NCBI RefSeq assembly: GCF_011742875.1
Contig: NZ_JAAQTL010000002.1
Location: 529,348 to 593,347 of the forward strand
Direction: 5' to 3'
From: Luteibacter yeojuensis
GTDB taxonomy: Bacteria; Pseudomonadota; Gammaproteobacteria; Xanthomonadales; Rhodanobacteraceae
Length of the DNA: 64,000 nucleotides
The notes beneath the pieces were generated by a model. The model did no database searches and was not told the DNA's origin. It saw only the letters and a list, made by a program, of their open reading frames with translations. The position numbers and the translations under genes were made by a program. Below, in pieces: positions 44,892 to 54,413 of the stretch. The stretch's first letter is position 1. Every line of letters begins with the position of its first letter.

Positions 44892-47219
44892 TTAGGGCGT
44901 GCTGTCGGTCGTCGGCTTCGACGGCACCTGTGCGGTCTGCGGCCCGTCGATCTTGCGGCCGCCGTAAGGCAGCACTTCCGCTGCGAGCTTGGTGTCGGAC
45001 TTGATCATCGCCACCTCGTCGCTGACGATGTGCGCGGCTTCGTCGAGCGGCACGTCCTTGGCCTTCTTCGCCTCGGCTTCCTGCTTGATCTCCGACTTGA
45101 TGCTGCGCTCGTTCGGGTTGAGGCCGTCGTCGGCCGTGCTGCCGGTGTCGCCGAGTTCCGCGGGGCTGCCGTCGCCACCGAAGATGGCCTTGCGGCGATT
45201 GCGGAAGTCCGTCTGCGTGGCTTCGTACTGCTTGCGCTCGGCCTGGCGGACGGCAAAGTTGAGCGAGATGTCGGTCTTGTCGCGCAGCTTCTGGTACTGC
45301 GCCAGCTCGTCGAGCATCAGCTTCCACGACGGCGAATTCGCCACGCGTGCCTGGTGCTTCTCGTTGAGCGGGCCGATGATGGGCTTCAGGCTGGCCACCG
45401 GCTTGTAGTCGGCCGGATCGATATGGCGCCACGGCAGCGCGTTGTCGTAGGTGGACTCGCCGAATTCCTTCGCGTCGCCGTTCTGCGGGAACTGCACGTC
45501 GGGCGTGACGCCATGCAGCTGGGTGCTGTCGCCGTTGATGCGGATGAACTCGGCGATGGTCATCTTCAGCTCGCCGTACTTCGCGTCCTCGCCCGTGGTG
45601 GCCTTGCCGAAGCGGTCGAGGTCCACGAGGTTCTGCACGGTGCCCTTGCCGAAGGTGGGCTCGCCGATGATGAGGCCGCGGCCGTAGTCCTGGATGGCCG
45701 CCGCGAAGATCTCCGACGCGGACGCCGAACCGCGGTTGACCAGCACGGCCATCGGGCCGTCCCACGCCATGCCCGGCGCGTCGTCGCCCTGGGCGTCGAC
45801 CTGGCCGCGCGCGTCGCGCACCTGCACCACCGGACCGGTGTCGATGAACAGGCCGGTGAGTTCGGTGGCTTCGTTGAGCGAACCGCCGCCGTTGTTGCGC
45901 AGGTCCATGATCACGCCTTCCACCTTCTGCGCCTTCAGCTCGGTGAGGAGCTTGGAGACGTCGCGGGTGGCGCTCTTGAAGTTGGCATCGCCGTTACGGC
46001 GCGCACCGAAGTCCTGGTAGAAGGTGGGAAGCTCGATCACGCCGATCTTGCGCGTGACGTCGCCGTCCTTCACGTCGATGACCTTCGACTTGGCGGCCTG
46101 CTCCTCCATCGTGACCTTCTTGCGGACGAGGGTCACGATTTCGTGCTTGCCGTCCACGCCGGCATCGGCGGGGAGGATCTCGAGGCGGACGGTCGTGTCC
46201 TTCTTGCCGCGGATGAGCTTCACCACGTCGTCCTGGCGCCAGCCGACCACGTCCACCAGCGGACCGGTCTCGCCCTGGCCGACGGCGACGATGCGGTCGC
46301 CGGGCTTCATCTTGCCGGACTTGATGGCCGGACCGCCCGGGACGAGCTCGCGGATGGTGGTGTAGTCGTCGCGCGCCTGCAGCACCGCGCCGATGCCTTC
46401 CAGCGACAGGCGCATGGCGATGTCGAAGGCGTCCGCGGCGCGGGGGCCGAGGTAGTCGGTATGCGGATCGGTGGAGTTCGCGTACGCGGTCATGAAGGCC
46501 TGCGTGGCGTCCTCGTCGTCCAGCTGGCGCACGCGCGTGATGTACGTGGAATAGCGCTTGTCGAGCGTCTTGCGGATATCGTCGTCGCTCTTGCCGGCGA
46601 GCTTCAGGCGCAGCCAGTCGTTCATCGTGCGCTTGCGCCAGACGTCGTCGAGTTCGGCCTGGTTCTTCGGCGCGGCGGCATTCTTGCGGTCGAAGTTGAA
46701 GCTCTCGTTGCCGCTGAAGTCGAAGCCCTTCTTCAGCAGGCCGCGCGCGTAGTTCATGCGATCCACGGCGCGCGTGATGTACAGGTTGAACACCGAGAAC
46801 GGACCGGTGAGGTCCTGGTTCCAGATGGCGTCGTCGAACTGCGTCTTGAGCGGCTCGAACTTGGCGAGGTCTTCCTGGGTGAAGAAGACCTTTTCGCTGT
46901 CGAGCGAGTCGATGTAGGCCTTGTAGATCTTGGCCGACATGGCGTCGTCGAGCGGTTGGGCCTGGTAATGGAAACGGGTGAGGAAGCGCGCGGACAGCTG
47001 CGACGCCTGCACCTCGGCCTGGGTGGGCTTCAGCGGCAGGCTGGATTCCTTGCGCTGGGGTTGCGGCGACGTGGCGGCTTCCGAGGCGTCCTTGGGCTGC
47101 GGGGCGGACTTCGCCGCCGGCACGGTCGAGTCGGGCTGCTGCTGCGGAGCGGCGGCCTGTGCCTGAACGCCCGCGGCCGTCAGGGCCAGCAGGAGGGCGA
47201 TCGCGGGGCGGAGAGTCAT
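44892..47219 (-). CDS. prc: Carboxy-terminal processing protease
   Basis: 775 residues. Signal peptide at 1-20, helical N-terminal domain, PDZ (LEGIGAVLQARDDYTTIREL, GPAIKSGKMKPGDRIVAVGQ), S41 protease core with GSASASEIFAAAIQDYGR (Ser) and EPTFGKGTVQ (Lys), and a DUF3340 tail. Cleaves C-terminal ends of periplasmic proteins, including PBP3 and murein hydrolases in E. coli. It lies downstream of lipA on the same strand. Confidence 0.93.
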   Translation of the reverse strand: MTLRPAIALLLALTAAGVQAQAAAPQQQPDSTVPAAKSAPQPKDASEAATSPQPQRKESSLPLKPTQAEVQASQLSARFLTRFHYQAQPLDDAMSAKIYKAYIDSLDSEKVFFTQEDLAKFEPLKTQFDDAIWNQDLTGPFSVFNLYITRAVDRMNYARGLLKKGFDFSGNESFNFDRKNAAAPKNQAELDDVWRKRTMNDWLRLKLAGKSDDDIRKTLDKRYSTYITRVRQLDDEDATQAFMTAYANSTDPHTDYLGPRAADAFDIAMRLSLEGIGAVLQARDDYTTIRELVPGGPAIKSGKMKPGDRIVAVGQGETGPLVDVVGWRQDDVVKLIRGKKDTTVRLEILPADAGVDGKHEIVTLVRKKVTMEEQAAKSKVIDVKDGDVTRKIGVIELPTFYQDFGARRNGDANFKSATRDVSKLLTELKAQKVEGVIMDLRNNGGGSLNEATELTGLFIDTGPVVQVRDARGQVDAQGDDAPGMAWDGPMAVLVNRGSASASEIFAAAIQDYGRGLIIGEPTFGKGTVQNLVDLDRFGKATTGEDAKYGELKMTIAEFIRINGDSTQLHGVTPDVQFPQNGDAKEFGESTYDNALPWRHIDPADYKPVASLKPIIGPLNEKHQARVANSPSWKLMLDELAQYQKLRDKTDISLNFAVRQAERKQYEATQTDFRNRRKAIFGGDGSPAELGDTGSTADDGLNPNERSIKSEIKQEAEAKKAKDVPLDEAAHIVSDEVAMIKSDTKLAAEVLPYGGRKIDGPQTAQVPSKPTTDSTP

Positions 47220-47249
47220 GGAGTCGAAGCCTCGGTGTGCGTTGGGGCG

Positions 47250-48248
47250 TTATTCGACGACGCCGGCGGCGTGAGCCATCAGGTCGGCATGGTAGGAGGA
47301 TCGCACCAACGGGCCGGAAGCGACATGGGAGAAACCCATTTCCTCGCCCGCGACACGCAGCGCCTCGAATTCGTCCGGCGTCCAGTAGCGGACCACGGGG
47401 TGATGGTGCGCCGTCGGCTGCAGGTACTGGCCGATGGTGATCATGTCGACGTCATGGGCGCGTAGATCCCGCATGGTCTCCAATACCTGCTCCATCGTCT
47501 CGCCCAGGCCCAGCATGATGCCGGATTTGGTGGGCACCGACGGGTGCTGCGCCTTGAAGTTTTTCAGCAGGTCGAGCGACCACTGGTAGTCGGCACCCGG
47601 GCGGACCTCGCGGTACAGGTGCGGGACCGTCTCCAGGTTGTGGTTGAAGACGTCCGGCGGGAAGTCCTTGAGGACTTCCAGCGCGCGTTCCATGCGGCCC
47701 TTGCCGCGGAAATCGGGCGTGAGGATCTCGATACGGATGTCCGGGCTGGCGTGGCGCACGGCACGGATGCACGCGGCGAAGTGCTCGGCGCCGCCGTCGC
47801 GCAGGTCGTCGCGGTCCACCGAAGTGATCACGACGTAGCGCAGGCGCATGTCGCGGATGGTCTCGGCCAGGCGTGCCGGCTCGAGCGGATCGGGCGGCAG
47901 CGGGCGGCCGTGGGCCACGTCGCAGAACGAGCAGCGGCGGGTGCAGACCTCGCCGAGGATCATGAAAGTGGCGGTGCCCTTGGAGAAGCACTCGTGGATG
48001 TTCGGGCAGGAGGCTTCCTCGCACACCGTGACCAGCGAGTTCTCGCGCAGGCGCGCCTTCAGCTGCTGCACGGCGTTGCCCTGCGGCAGGCGTACACGGA
48101 TCCAGCCGGGCTTGCGCAGCGCGGGTTGCGTGGTGTCGAAGCTCGCGCGGTTAAGCCCGATCTTGTCGTTGCCCAGCATCTTCTCGCCGGGCTTGTCGAC
48201 GACGGCGATAGGGATGCTGCGGGAGGGGGAAGCGGAAGTCTGGCTCAT
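47250..48248 (-). CDS. lipA: Lipoyl synthase
   Basis: 332 residues, radical-SAM enzyme that inserts two sulfurs into octanoyl groups. Both iron-sulfur clusters are visible: [12 protein letters not shown] (auxiliary) and [10 protein letters not shown] (SAM). Ends with the family's RSSYHAD segment, including the Ser cluster ligand. Starts 12 bp after the lipB stop. Confidence 0.96.
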   Translation of the reverse strand: MSQTSASPSRSIPIAVVDKPGEKMLGNDKIGLNRASFDTTQPALRKPGWIRVRLPQGNAVQQLKARLRENSLVTVCEEASCPNIHECFSKGTATFMILGEVCTRRCSFCDVAHGRPLPPDPLEPARLAETIRDMRLRYVVITSVDRDDLRDGGAEHFAACIRAVRHASPDIRIEILTPDFRGKGRMERALEVLKDFPPDVFNHNLETVPHLYREVRPGADYQWSLDLLKNFKAQHPSVPTKSGIMLGLGETMEQVLETMRDLRAHDVDMITIGQYLQPTAHHHPVVRYWTPDEFEALRVAGEEMGFSHVASGPLVRSSYHADLMAHAAGVVE

Positions 48249-48260
48249 AGGGCTACAGCC

Positions 48261-48929
48261 TCAGACCGCAAGGCGCGCGGGGAGTTCGGGGAGAGTGGGA
48301 TCGGCGGGCACGGCGTGGAAACCGAACTGCTTGCAGAATTCCTGAACCAGGACGTCTTCCACGTCCGCCAACCGTGACGGACCGCCCAAGTCTAGCACCT
48401 GGGTGACCTCCAAACCCTTGTACCCGCAGGGATTGATGCGGTGGTAGGGCTCCAGGTCCATGTCCACGTTGAAAGCCAGCCCGTGGAAGCTGCAGCCCCG
48501 GCGGATGCGCAGGCCCAGCGCGGCCACCTTGGCCCCCGCCACGTAGACGCCGGGAGCCCCCTCGAGCCGCTCGGCGCCGATGTTCCACTCGCCCAGGGTG
48601 TCGATGATGGCCTGCTCGATCCGGGTCACCAGCTCGCGGACGCCCACCCCGACCCGGCGCAGGTCGATCATCGGGTAGGCCACGATCTGGCCGGGGCCGT
48701 GGTAGGTCACCTGGCCGCCCCTGTCCACCCGCACCACCGGGATGTCGCCCGCGAAGAGCACGTGCTCCTCCAGCCCGGCCTGTCCGAGCGTGAACACCGG
48801 GTCGTGCTCCAGCAGCCACAACTCGTCGACGGTGTCGTCGGTGCGGTTGTCGGTGAAGGCGCTCATGGCCTTCCAGGTGGATTCGTAGGGGACGCGCCCC
48901 AGCCGGCGGACGTTGAGGGGGAGGGTCAT
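48261..48929 (-). CDS. lipB: Octanoyl-[ACP]:protein octanoyltransferase
   Basis: 222 residues from the ATG at 48929. Transfers octanoate from ACP to lipoyl domains, the step before Lip[18 protein letters not shown] and the H-G-L-A-F-N-V-D / H-R-I-N-P-C-G-Y segment with catalytic Cys are intact. Forms lipB-lipA with the next gene. Confidence 0.95.
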   Translation of the reverse strand: MTLPLNVRRLGRVPYESTWKAMSAFTDNRTDDTVDELWLLEHDPVFTLGQAGLEEHVLFAGDIPVVRVDRGGQVTYHGPGQIVAYPMIDLRRVGVGVRELVTRIEQAIIDTLGEWNIGAERLEGAPGVYVAGAKVAALGLRIRRGCSFHGLAFNVDMDLEPYHRINPCGYKGLEVTQVLDLGGPSRLADVEDVLVQEFCKQFGFHAVPADPTLPELPARLAV

Positions 48930-49004
48930 GGGGGATGGGTTGGAGGGGAATAGGGGCGAATTGTGGGCGTGGATCCCACGATACAAGAGTTACCGCCCCA
49001 CCCT

Positions 49005-49087
49005 GTAGGAGCCGCTACAGCGGCGAGAAGCCCACGCAGCGATGAAGCGGCAAGGCAGGCTCCCCTCGCCGCTATAGCGGCTCCTAC
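49005..49087. repeat. REP pair (class B, 83 bp)
   Basis: Inverted cores with centre GAAGCCCACGCAGCGATGAAGC, between lipB and ybeD. Confidence 0.95.
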
Positions 49088-49102
49088 AGCGACGGGTGGC
49101 CG

Positions 49103-49393
49103 CTACATCGTAAAACGGATGTTCTCGTCGGCGCGCAGTGTGGTGTGAGCCTCAAGGTATTTCTCACGGCTGGGTGCGACGAAGCTCACCGTCACCGACT
49201 GGTAGTTGCCGGCCGGCGTGAGCTTGGTCGACAGCGTCTCGTGAAGCACCTCCAGGCCGATGCCGTGGAGCAGCGCGGGCACGTGCTTGTCGAGACCCGC
49301 GTTGGCGTTGCCGATCGCGGTGATCTCGAACTCGCCCGGGAACTGGAAACCCTTCCCGTCCTTCTGTGCCTCGCTGAAATCGATCTCGCGCAT
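49103..49393 (-). CDS. ybeD: YbeD/DUF493 family protein
   Basis: 96 residues from the ATG at 49393. FQFPGEFEITAIGNANAGLD, then STKLTPAGNYQSVTVSFVAP match DUF493. It sits between dacC and lipB, the same place as ybeD in E. coli. Function is not established. Confidence 0.85.
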   Translation of the reverse strand: MREIDFSEAQKDGKGFQFPGEFEITAIGNANAGLDKHVPALLHGIGLEVLHETLSTKLTPAGNYQSVTVSFVAPSREKYLEAHTTLRADENIRFTM

Positions 49394-49406
49394 GGCGGTT
49401 GCCCTC

Positions 49407-50633
49407 TTACTTCTTGTCGCTGTCGCTATCGCTGTGGAACCACAGCAGGATGGTGTCCCAGAGGCGCGAGAAGAAGCCGCCTTCGGGCGCATCGGCCAGG
49501 GCCACCAGCGGCTTGGTGAGCACCGGCTGGCCGTCGAGCGTGACGCGCAGCGTGCCCACCTGCTGGCCCTTCTTGAACGGGGCGATCAGGGTGGCGGGAA
49601 TGTCGAGGTTGGCCTTCAGCTTGTCGTAATCGCCGCGCTTGACCGACACCATGGCGTCCTCGGTGAGGCCCAGCGGGATGGTGTTCTCGGCGCCCTTCCA
49701 CAGCTTCGGCGTGGCCAGCGGCTTGTTGGCCTCGTAGAGCTTGTGCGACTCGTAGAAGCGGAAGCCGTAGTTGAGCAGCGCCAGCGCGGCGTCGGCGCGG
49801 CCCTTCTCGCTGTTGGCGCCCATCACGATGGCGATCATGCGCGCGTCGCCCTGCTTCGCCGAGGCGGCCAGGCAGTAGCCGGCGGCGGCGGTGTGGCCGG
49901 TCTTGATGCCGTCGACGGTGTTGTCGCGCCACAGCAGCAGGTTGCGGTTGTGCTGCTTGATGCCGTTCCACTCGAACTCCTTCACCGCCGAGATCGCATA
50001 GTCCTCGGGGAAGTCGTGAATGAGCGCGCGCGAGAGGATCGCGATGTCGCGGGCGGTCGTGTAGTGGTTGGCGATGGGATAGCCGGACGCGTTCTGGAAG
50101 TTCGAGTGGGTCATGCCCAGCTGCTTCGCATACGCGTTCATCAGGTTGGCGAACGCCGGCTCGGAACCCGCCGTGTGCTCGGCGAGCGCGATGGCGGCGT
50201 CGTTGCCGGACTGGATGATCATGCCGTAGAGCAGGTCCTTCAGCGGCACCTGGCTGTTGAGCTTGAGGAAGCTGGTGGAGCCGTCGGTGCCCGCACCGCC
50301 GCCGCGCCACGCGTTCTCGCTGATCGTGACCGGATCGGTCATGTGGATCTTGCCGTTGCCGATCTCGGCGGAGACGACGTAGTCGGTCATCACCTTGGTG
50401 ATCGAGGCCGGCTCGACCTGCATGTCGGGTTCCTTCGACGCGATGATCTGCCCGGTGTTGTAGTCCATCAGCACCCAGCTCTTGCCCTCCACGTCCGGCG
50501 GCGGCGGCACCGGCGCCTCGGGCACCACGGGGCGCGGCACGGAGGGGCGGGGCGGCGTCTGCTGCGCCACGGTCACGCCGGCGACGAGCGCGGCGGCGGC
50601 GAAAGCGAACAGGGAACGGGGCAAGAGCTTCAT
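49407..50633 (-). CDS. dacC: D-alanyl-D-alanine carboxypeptidase (PBP5/6 type)
   Basis: 408 residues. Signal peptide at 1-23. Active site S77-x-x-K80 (SITK), SGNDAAIA (SxN) and KTGHTAAAGYC (KTG). The C-terminal RLWDTILLWFH is the amphipathic helix that anchors PBP5/6 to the inner membrane. Trims pentapeptide stems. dacA versus dacC naming is by position. Confidence 0.92.
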   Translation of the reverse strand: MKLLPRSLFAFAAAALVAGVTVAQQTPPRPSVPRPVVPEAPVPPPPDVEGKSWVLMDYNTGQIIASKEPDMQVEPASITKVMTDYVVSAEIGNGKIHMTDPVTISENAWRGGGAGTDGSTSFLKLNSQVPLKDLLYGMIIQSGNDAAIALAEHTAGSEPAFANLMNAYAKQLGMTHSNFQNASGYPIANHYTTARDIAILSRALIHDFPEDYAISAVKEFEWNGIKQHNRNLLLWRDNTVDGIKTGHTAAAGYCLAASAKQGDARMIAIVMGANSEKGRADAALALLNYGFRFYESHKLYEANKPLATPKLWKGAENTIPLGLTEDAMVSVKRGDYDKLKANLDIPATLIAPFKKGQQVGTLRVTLDGQPVLTKPLVALADAPEGGFFSRLWDTILLWFHSDSDSDKK

Positions 50634-50670
50634 CGTTTCAGCGGTCCAGTCAAAGCAACAAAAAAGGAGG

Positions 50671-52026
50671 TCAGTCTACCGCGACCTGCGGCCTGGGCAG
50701 GCCCATCCCGGCGATCTGGTTGGTGAGGCGGTCGGCGGTGTCCACGTCGGAAAGCGGTCCCACGCGGACACGGCGCATGCTGCGGCCACCGACCTGCGTC
50801 TCCACGACACTGACCGGCCCGAGGCCGGCACGGTTCAATTGGTCGGCCACGCGCTGGGCGTTCGCCGCGTCGGAGAAGGCGCCGACCTGGAGATAGATGC
50901 TGGGTTTGCCGGCCACAGGGGGCGTGATGCGTCCCGCCGGGACCGTGGCGGCGCTGCCCGCCACCGGCGGCAGGGCCTGGGCCGGCGAGACGTGGGTCAT
51001 GCCGGCCACGCTGCCGTCGCCGTAGCCGTCGGTTTCCTCGGCCACCGGCATGGCGCCCACGGCCGCCGCGGGGGTCGCCACGGTTCGCGGCGAAGGCAGC
51101 TGCGACGTTGTAGGAGCCGCTATAGCGGCGAGGGAAGTTTGCCTCATCGCTTCACCGCTCCGTGGGCTTCTCGCCGCTATAGCGGCTCCTACAGAGCGAG
51201 AGGCTCCCACAGGTGGCGCGGTGACGGGGGCGGGTTTCGGGGCCGTGTTCACGTAGGGTGCCCCGCGGTCGCTGCGGGGGTCGGTCGGGTCGATGGCGCG
51301 CACTTCCACCAGCCCCGTGCCCTTGGGCCACACGCCGATCTTCACGGCCGCGGCGAAGGACAGGTCGATGATGCGGTTTTCGTGGAACGGCCCGCGATCG
51401 TTGATGCGCACGATCACGCTCTTGCCGTTCTCCAGGTTGGTGACGCGCGCGTAGCTCGGCAGCGGCAGGGTCTTGTGCGCCGCCGAGAACTGGTACATGT
51501 CGTATTCCTCGAGGCTCGAGGTCTTGTAGCCGTGGAACTTGTTCCCGTAGAAGGAGGCGATGCCGCGTTCGACGTAGCCGCGCGGGCTGGGCAGCACGTT
51601 GTAGGTCTGGCCGAGCACGGAATACGGCGACTTGTTGCCGTAGAGCGAGCGCGGCTCCACCTTCGGCACCGGCTCGGGGAGCTTGCTCACGTCCGGCGCA
51701 TCGGTAGGGACGCTGTCGCTGCGGCTGCGGTAGCGGCTGGTCTGGTTCTTGCGGATATCGTCGTAGCCGCGCGCGGAGGACGATGAACCGCTGCCGCGCG
51801 ACGACGGACGGGCGTTCTTCGAGCCGCCGCAGGCGGCAAGCAGCAGGGCGAGCAGCACCACCGCGAAGAACCTGCCGAACCGCAACAGGCCGTCGTCCCT
51901 GCGAAGGCAGGGACCCAGCGACTTCCGCCCGAGGGCGCCATGGGCCGGAGGCAAGAGACACTGGGCCCCTGCCTTCGCAGGGGCGACGGTCGCATTCATC
52001 ACCGCCCCCACGAGGTTCCGCGTCAT
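50671..52026 (-). CDS. rlpA: Septal ring lytic transglycosylase RlpA with two in-frame repeat insertions
   Basis: 451 residues. A lipoprotein signal (FFAVVLLALLLAAC) starts only at about residue 52. A double-psi barrel with catalytic Asp (RINDRGPF, SFYGNKFHGYKTS) and a C-terminal SPOR domain (SIYLQVGAFSDAANAQRVAD) follow; RlpA cleaves denuded glycan strands. The ATG at 52026 overlaps the mltB stop (ATGA). Residues about 13-45 derive from a widespread repeat (51891-51987) and residues about 279-306 from a REP pair (51110-51192). A TTG at 51885 just before the signal peptide is an alternative start. Confidence 0.88.
   Translation of the reverse strand: MTRNLVGAVMNATVAPAKAGAQCLLPPAHGALGRKSLGPCLRRDDGLLRFGRFFAVVLLALLLAACGGSKNARPSSRGSGSSSSARGYDDIRKNQTSRYRSRSDSVPTDAPDVSKLPEPVPKVEPRSLYGNKSPYSVLGQTYNVLPSPRGYVERGIASFYGNKFHGYKTSSLEEYDMYQFSAAHKTLPLPSYARVTNLENGKSVIVRINDRGPFHENRIIDLSFAAAVKIGVWPKGTGLVEVRAIDPTDPRSDRGAPYVNTAPKPAPVTAPPVGASRSVGAAIAARSPRSGEAMRQTSLAAIAAPTTSQLPSPRTVATPAAAVGAMPVAEETDGYGDGSVAGMTHVSPAQALPPVAGSAATVPAGRITPPVAGKPSIYLQVGAFSDAANAQRVADQLNRAGLGPVSVVETQVGGRSMRRVRVGPLSDVDTADRLTNQIAGMGLPRPQVAVD
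51110..51192. repeat. REP pair (class B) inside rlpA
   Basis: Complete inverted REP pair lying in frame in the linker between the RlpA barrel and the SPOR domain, encoding [14 protein letters not shown] to LAAIAAPT. Confidence 0.95.
51891..51987. repeat. Third-family inverted repeat at the 5' end of rlpA
   Basis: CCCTGCGAAGGCAGGGACCCA at one side and TGGGCCCCTGCCTTCGCAGG at the other form long inverted arms around a 45-bp centre. The translation (APAKAGAQ to SLGPCLRRDDG) is familiar from many proteobacterial genomes as a read-through product of this repeat. Confidence 0.85.
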
Positions 52027-53054
52027 GGCGAGCCTGCCACCGCTACGCGCGCACGGATTTCCTGCGCCAGCTGATCGACCGCCATGGCGTACATCGGGCT
52101 GCGGTTATAGGTGGTGATCACGTAGAAGTTCTGGAACACGAACCAGTACTCATCGCCCGAGGGGCCGTCGAGGCGCACCAGTTGCGCGTCGCGGCCCGGG
52201 TTCAGGTGCTGCAGCGGGGCGTACCCTTCGGCCACGAAGGATTCCACGGGCGCGACCGGACGCCAGTCCTTCGGCACGTCCGGCGGCACGGCGCCGGCGT
52301 CGGGCTGGGCACGCGCGGCGACGGGGCCGCCAGCCTCCCAGCCATGCTGCGCGAAGTAGTTCGCCACGCTCGCGAAGATGTCTCCCATCGACCCCTTCAT
52401 GTCGATGCGGCCGTCGCCGTCGTAATCCACACCCCAGTCGCGGATGGAAGAGGGCATGAACTGACCCCAGCCCTGCGCGCCGGCGTAGGAGCCGGTGAGC
52501 GTGTCGAGCGGACCGCCCAGGTGGTTCGGCGGCAGTTCCAGCAGTACTTTCAGCTGCTCGCGGAAGAACGGCGCGCGCTTGGGATAGTAGAAGGCCAGCG
52601 TGGCCAGCGCGTCGAGCACCTTCCATTTGCCGGTATTGCCGCCGTAGGAGGTCTCCACGCCCACGATGGCCACGATGTACTCGGGCGGCACGCCGTACTT
52701 GCGACCGATGTCTTCGAGCAACGCACGGTGTTCGCGATAGAAGTCCGCGCCGGCCGCGATGCGCTTCTCGGTGAGGAAGATGGGGCGGTAATCGCGCCAG
52801 GGCTTGCCCTCGGCGGGCCGGCTGATCGCGTCGAGGATGGCCTGCTGTTTCTTCGCGCCGTCCAGTAGCGCATTGAGCGAGGCCTGGCTTTTTCCGGTGT
52901 CCCTCGCCACTTCGCGCACCAGTTTCTCCTGCCCCGGATGGGTTCCGGCGTGGGCGGCGGTGGCGAACAGGAGGGGGAAGGCGATCATCGCGCCGGCGAG
53001 GCGCGGGAATGGGCGGGCGGGTCGTGCGCGGCGCGCGGCGAGAACTTCATCCAT
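52023..53054 (-). CDS. mltB: Lytic murein transglycosylase B
   Basis: 343 residues from ATG 53054. Exported, but without the lipobox Cys of E. coli MltB. Catalytic Glu in IVGVETSYGGNTG, then QGWGQFMPSSIRDWGVDYDG and the C-terminal NFYVITTYNRSPMYAMAV. Cleaves glycan strands, leaving 1,6-anhydro ends. It overlaps rlpA by 4 bp. Confidence 0.93.
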   Translation of the reverse strand: MDEVLAARRARPARPFPRLAGAMIAFPLLFATAAHAGTHPGQEKLVREVARDTGKSQASLNALLDGAKKQQAILDAISRPAEGKPWRDYRPIFLTEKRIAAGADFYREHRALLEDIGRKYGVPPEYIVAIVGVETSYGGNTGKWKVLDALATLAFYYPKRAPFFREQLKVLLELPPNHLGGPLDTLTGSYAGAQGWGQFMPSSIRDWGVDYDGDGRIDMKGSMGDIFASVANYFAQHGWEAGGPVAARAQPDAGAVPPDVPKDWRPVAPVESFVAEGYAPLQHLNPGRDAQLVRLDGPSGDEYWFVFQNFYVITTYNRSPMYAMAVDQLAQEIRARVAVAGSP

Positions 53055-53126
53055 ACGCCGAAGCGTAACACGCGCATCTGGCGTATCCGGGGCCATTTGC
53101 AGAAGCGTTCAGGCCGGAGCTGTCTT

Positions 53127-53274
53127 GTGGGAGCCGCTATAGCGGCGAGAAGCCAACGAAGCGAAGAAGGGCTGAGGGTATGCGCCCTTGGCAGGAGCCG
53201 CTATAGCGGCGAGAAACCCACGAAGCGACGAAGCGGCGAGGCAGGTTCCCCTCGCCGCTATAGCGGCTCCTACA
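53127..53274. repeat. Cluster of three REPs (class B)
   Basis: GGGAGCCGCTATAGCGGCG (near 53129), AGGAGCCGCTATAGCGGCG (near 53193) and an inverse copy ending near 53274, between rodA and mltB. Confidence 0.9.
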
Positions 53275-53295
53275 AAAGCAGGGCGATGAAGCCGA

Positions 53296-54411
53296 TCAAT
53301 CGTGCAATTTACGGTTCGCATGGATCGACATCAACACGCCGAAGCCCGTGAGCAGCGATACCGCGGAGGTGCCGCCGTAGCTCACCAGCGGCATGGGCAC
53401 GCCCACCACGGGCAGGATGCCGGCCACCATGCCGCCGTTCACCGCCACGTAGACGAAGAAACTCATGCCGATGGCGCCCGCCAGCAGGCGGGAATAGGTG
53501 TCGCGCGCGTTCATCGCGATCCACAGGCAGCGGCCGATGATGAACGCGTAGAGCAGCATGATGGCGATGACGCCGATCAGGCCGAACTCCTCCGAGAACA
53601 CGGCGAAGATGAAGTCGGTGGTGTGCTCGGGCAGGAAATCGAGGCGCGACTGCGTGCCGTGCTGCCAGCCCTTGCCGAAGACGCCGCCCGAGCCCACGGC
53701 GATCTTCGACTGGATGATGTGCCAGCCGTTGCCCAGCGGATCGGATTCGGGGTCGAACATGGTGCGCACGCGATTGCGCTGGTATTCATGGAGGAACTGC
53801 CACGCCACCGGGACCGTCGCCGCCGCGCCGCCCACCAGGAGCCCGATGCGCCACCACGCCATGCCGGAAAGGAACAGCGCGAAGGCGCCCGCACCGGCCA
53901 CCAGCAACGCCGTGCCGAGGTCCGGCTGTTCGGCGATGAGGCCGGCCGGCACCGCGATGAGCAGGCCCACCACGGCGATATCCTTCCAGCCGGGCGGCAG
54001 CTGGCGCGGATGCAGGTACCAGGCCACCATCATCGGCATGGTCAGCTTGAGCAGCTCGGAAGGCTGGAAACGCATCACGCCCAGGTCGAGCCAGCGATAG
54101 GCGCCCCTGCCCTCGCCCAGCACCGCCACCACCACGAGCAGCGCCGTACTGCCCATGTAGAGCCAGGGCGTCCACGAGCGCAGCACCGGTGGCGGGATGC
54201 GCGAGATGACCAGCAGCAGGATCGCGCCGAGGACGAAGCGCGCGGCCTGCCCGCCCACCAGCGAATAATTGCCCCCGCCCGCGCTGTAGAGCGTGGCGAG
54301 GCCCGCGCAGGCCAGCAGGAACAGCGCCAGCAGCAGCGGCAGGTCCAGCCGCGGCCGGGTGAGCATGCGCATGCCGAAGCGCTTCAGGCGGACGGACAGT
54401 TGTACGAGCAC
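53296..54411 (-). CDS. rodA: Rod-shape peptidoglycan glycosyltransferase RodA
   Basis: 371 residues from a GTG at 54411, 2 bp past the mrdA stop. Ten helices; SEDS signature includes WLDLGVMRFQPSELLKL, AEQPDLGTALLV, PEHTTDFIFAVFSEEFG and VGVPMPLVSYGGTS. It polymerises glycan during elongation with PBP2. Confidence 0.95.
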   Translation of the reverse strand: MLVQLSVRLKRFGMRMLTRPRLDLPLLLALFLLACAGLATLYSAGGGNYSLVGGQAARFVLGAILLLVISRIPPPVLRSWTPWLYMGSTALLVVVAVLGEGRGAYRWLDLGVMRFQPSELLKLTMPMMVAWYLHPRQLPPGWKDIAVVGLLIAVPAGLIAEQPDLGTALLVAGAGAFALFLSGMAWWRIGLLVGGAAATVPVAWQFLHEYQRNRVRTMFDPESDPLGNGWHIIQSKIAVGSGGVFGKGWQHGTQSRLDFLPEHTTDFIFAVFSEEFGLIGVIAIMLLYAFIIGRCLWIAMNARDTYSRLLAGAIGMSFFVYVAVNGGMVAGILPVVGVPMPLVSYGGTSAVSLLTGFGVLMSIHANRKLHD

Positions 54412-54413
54412 GG

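Noticed and set aside
45030..47465. 811-codon plus-strand frame opposite prc
   Set aside because: Antisense shadow; Prc is complete on the minus strand.
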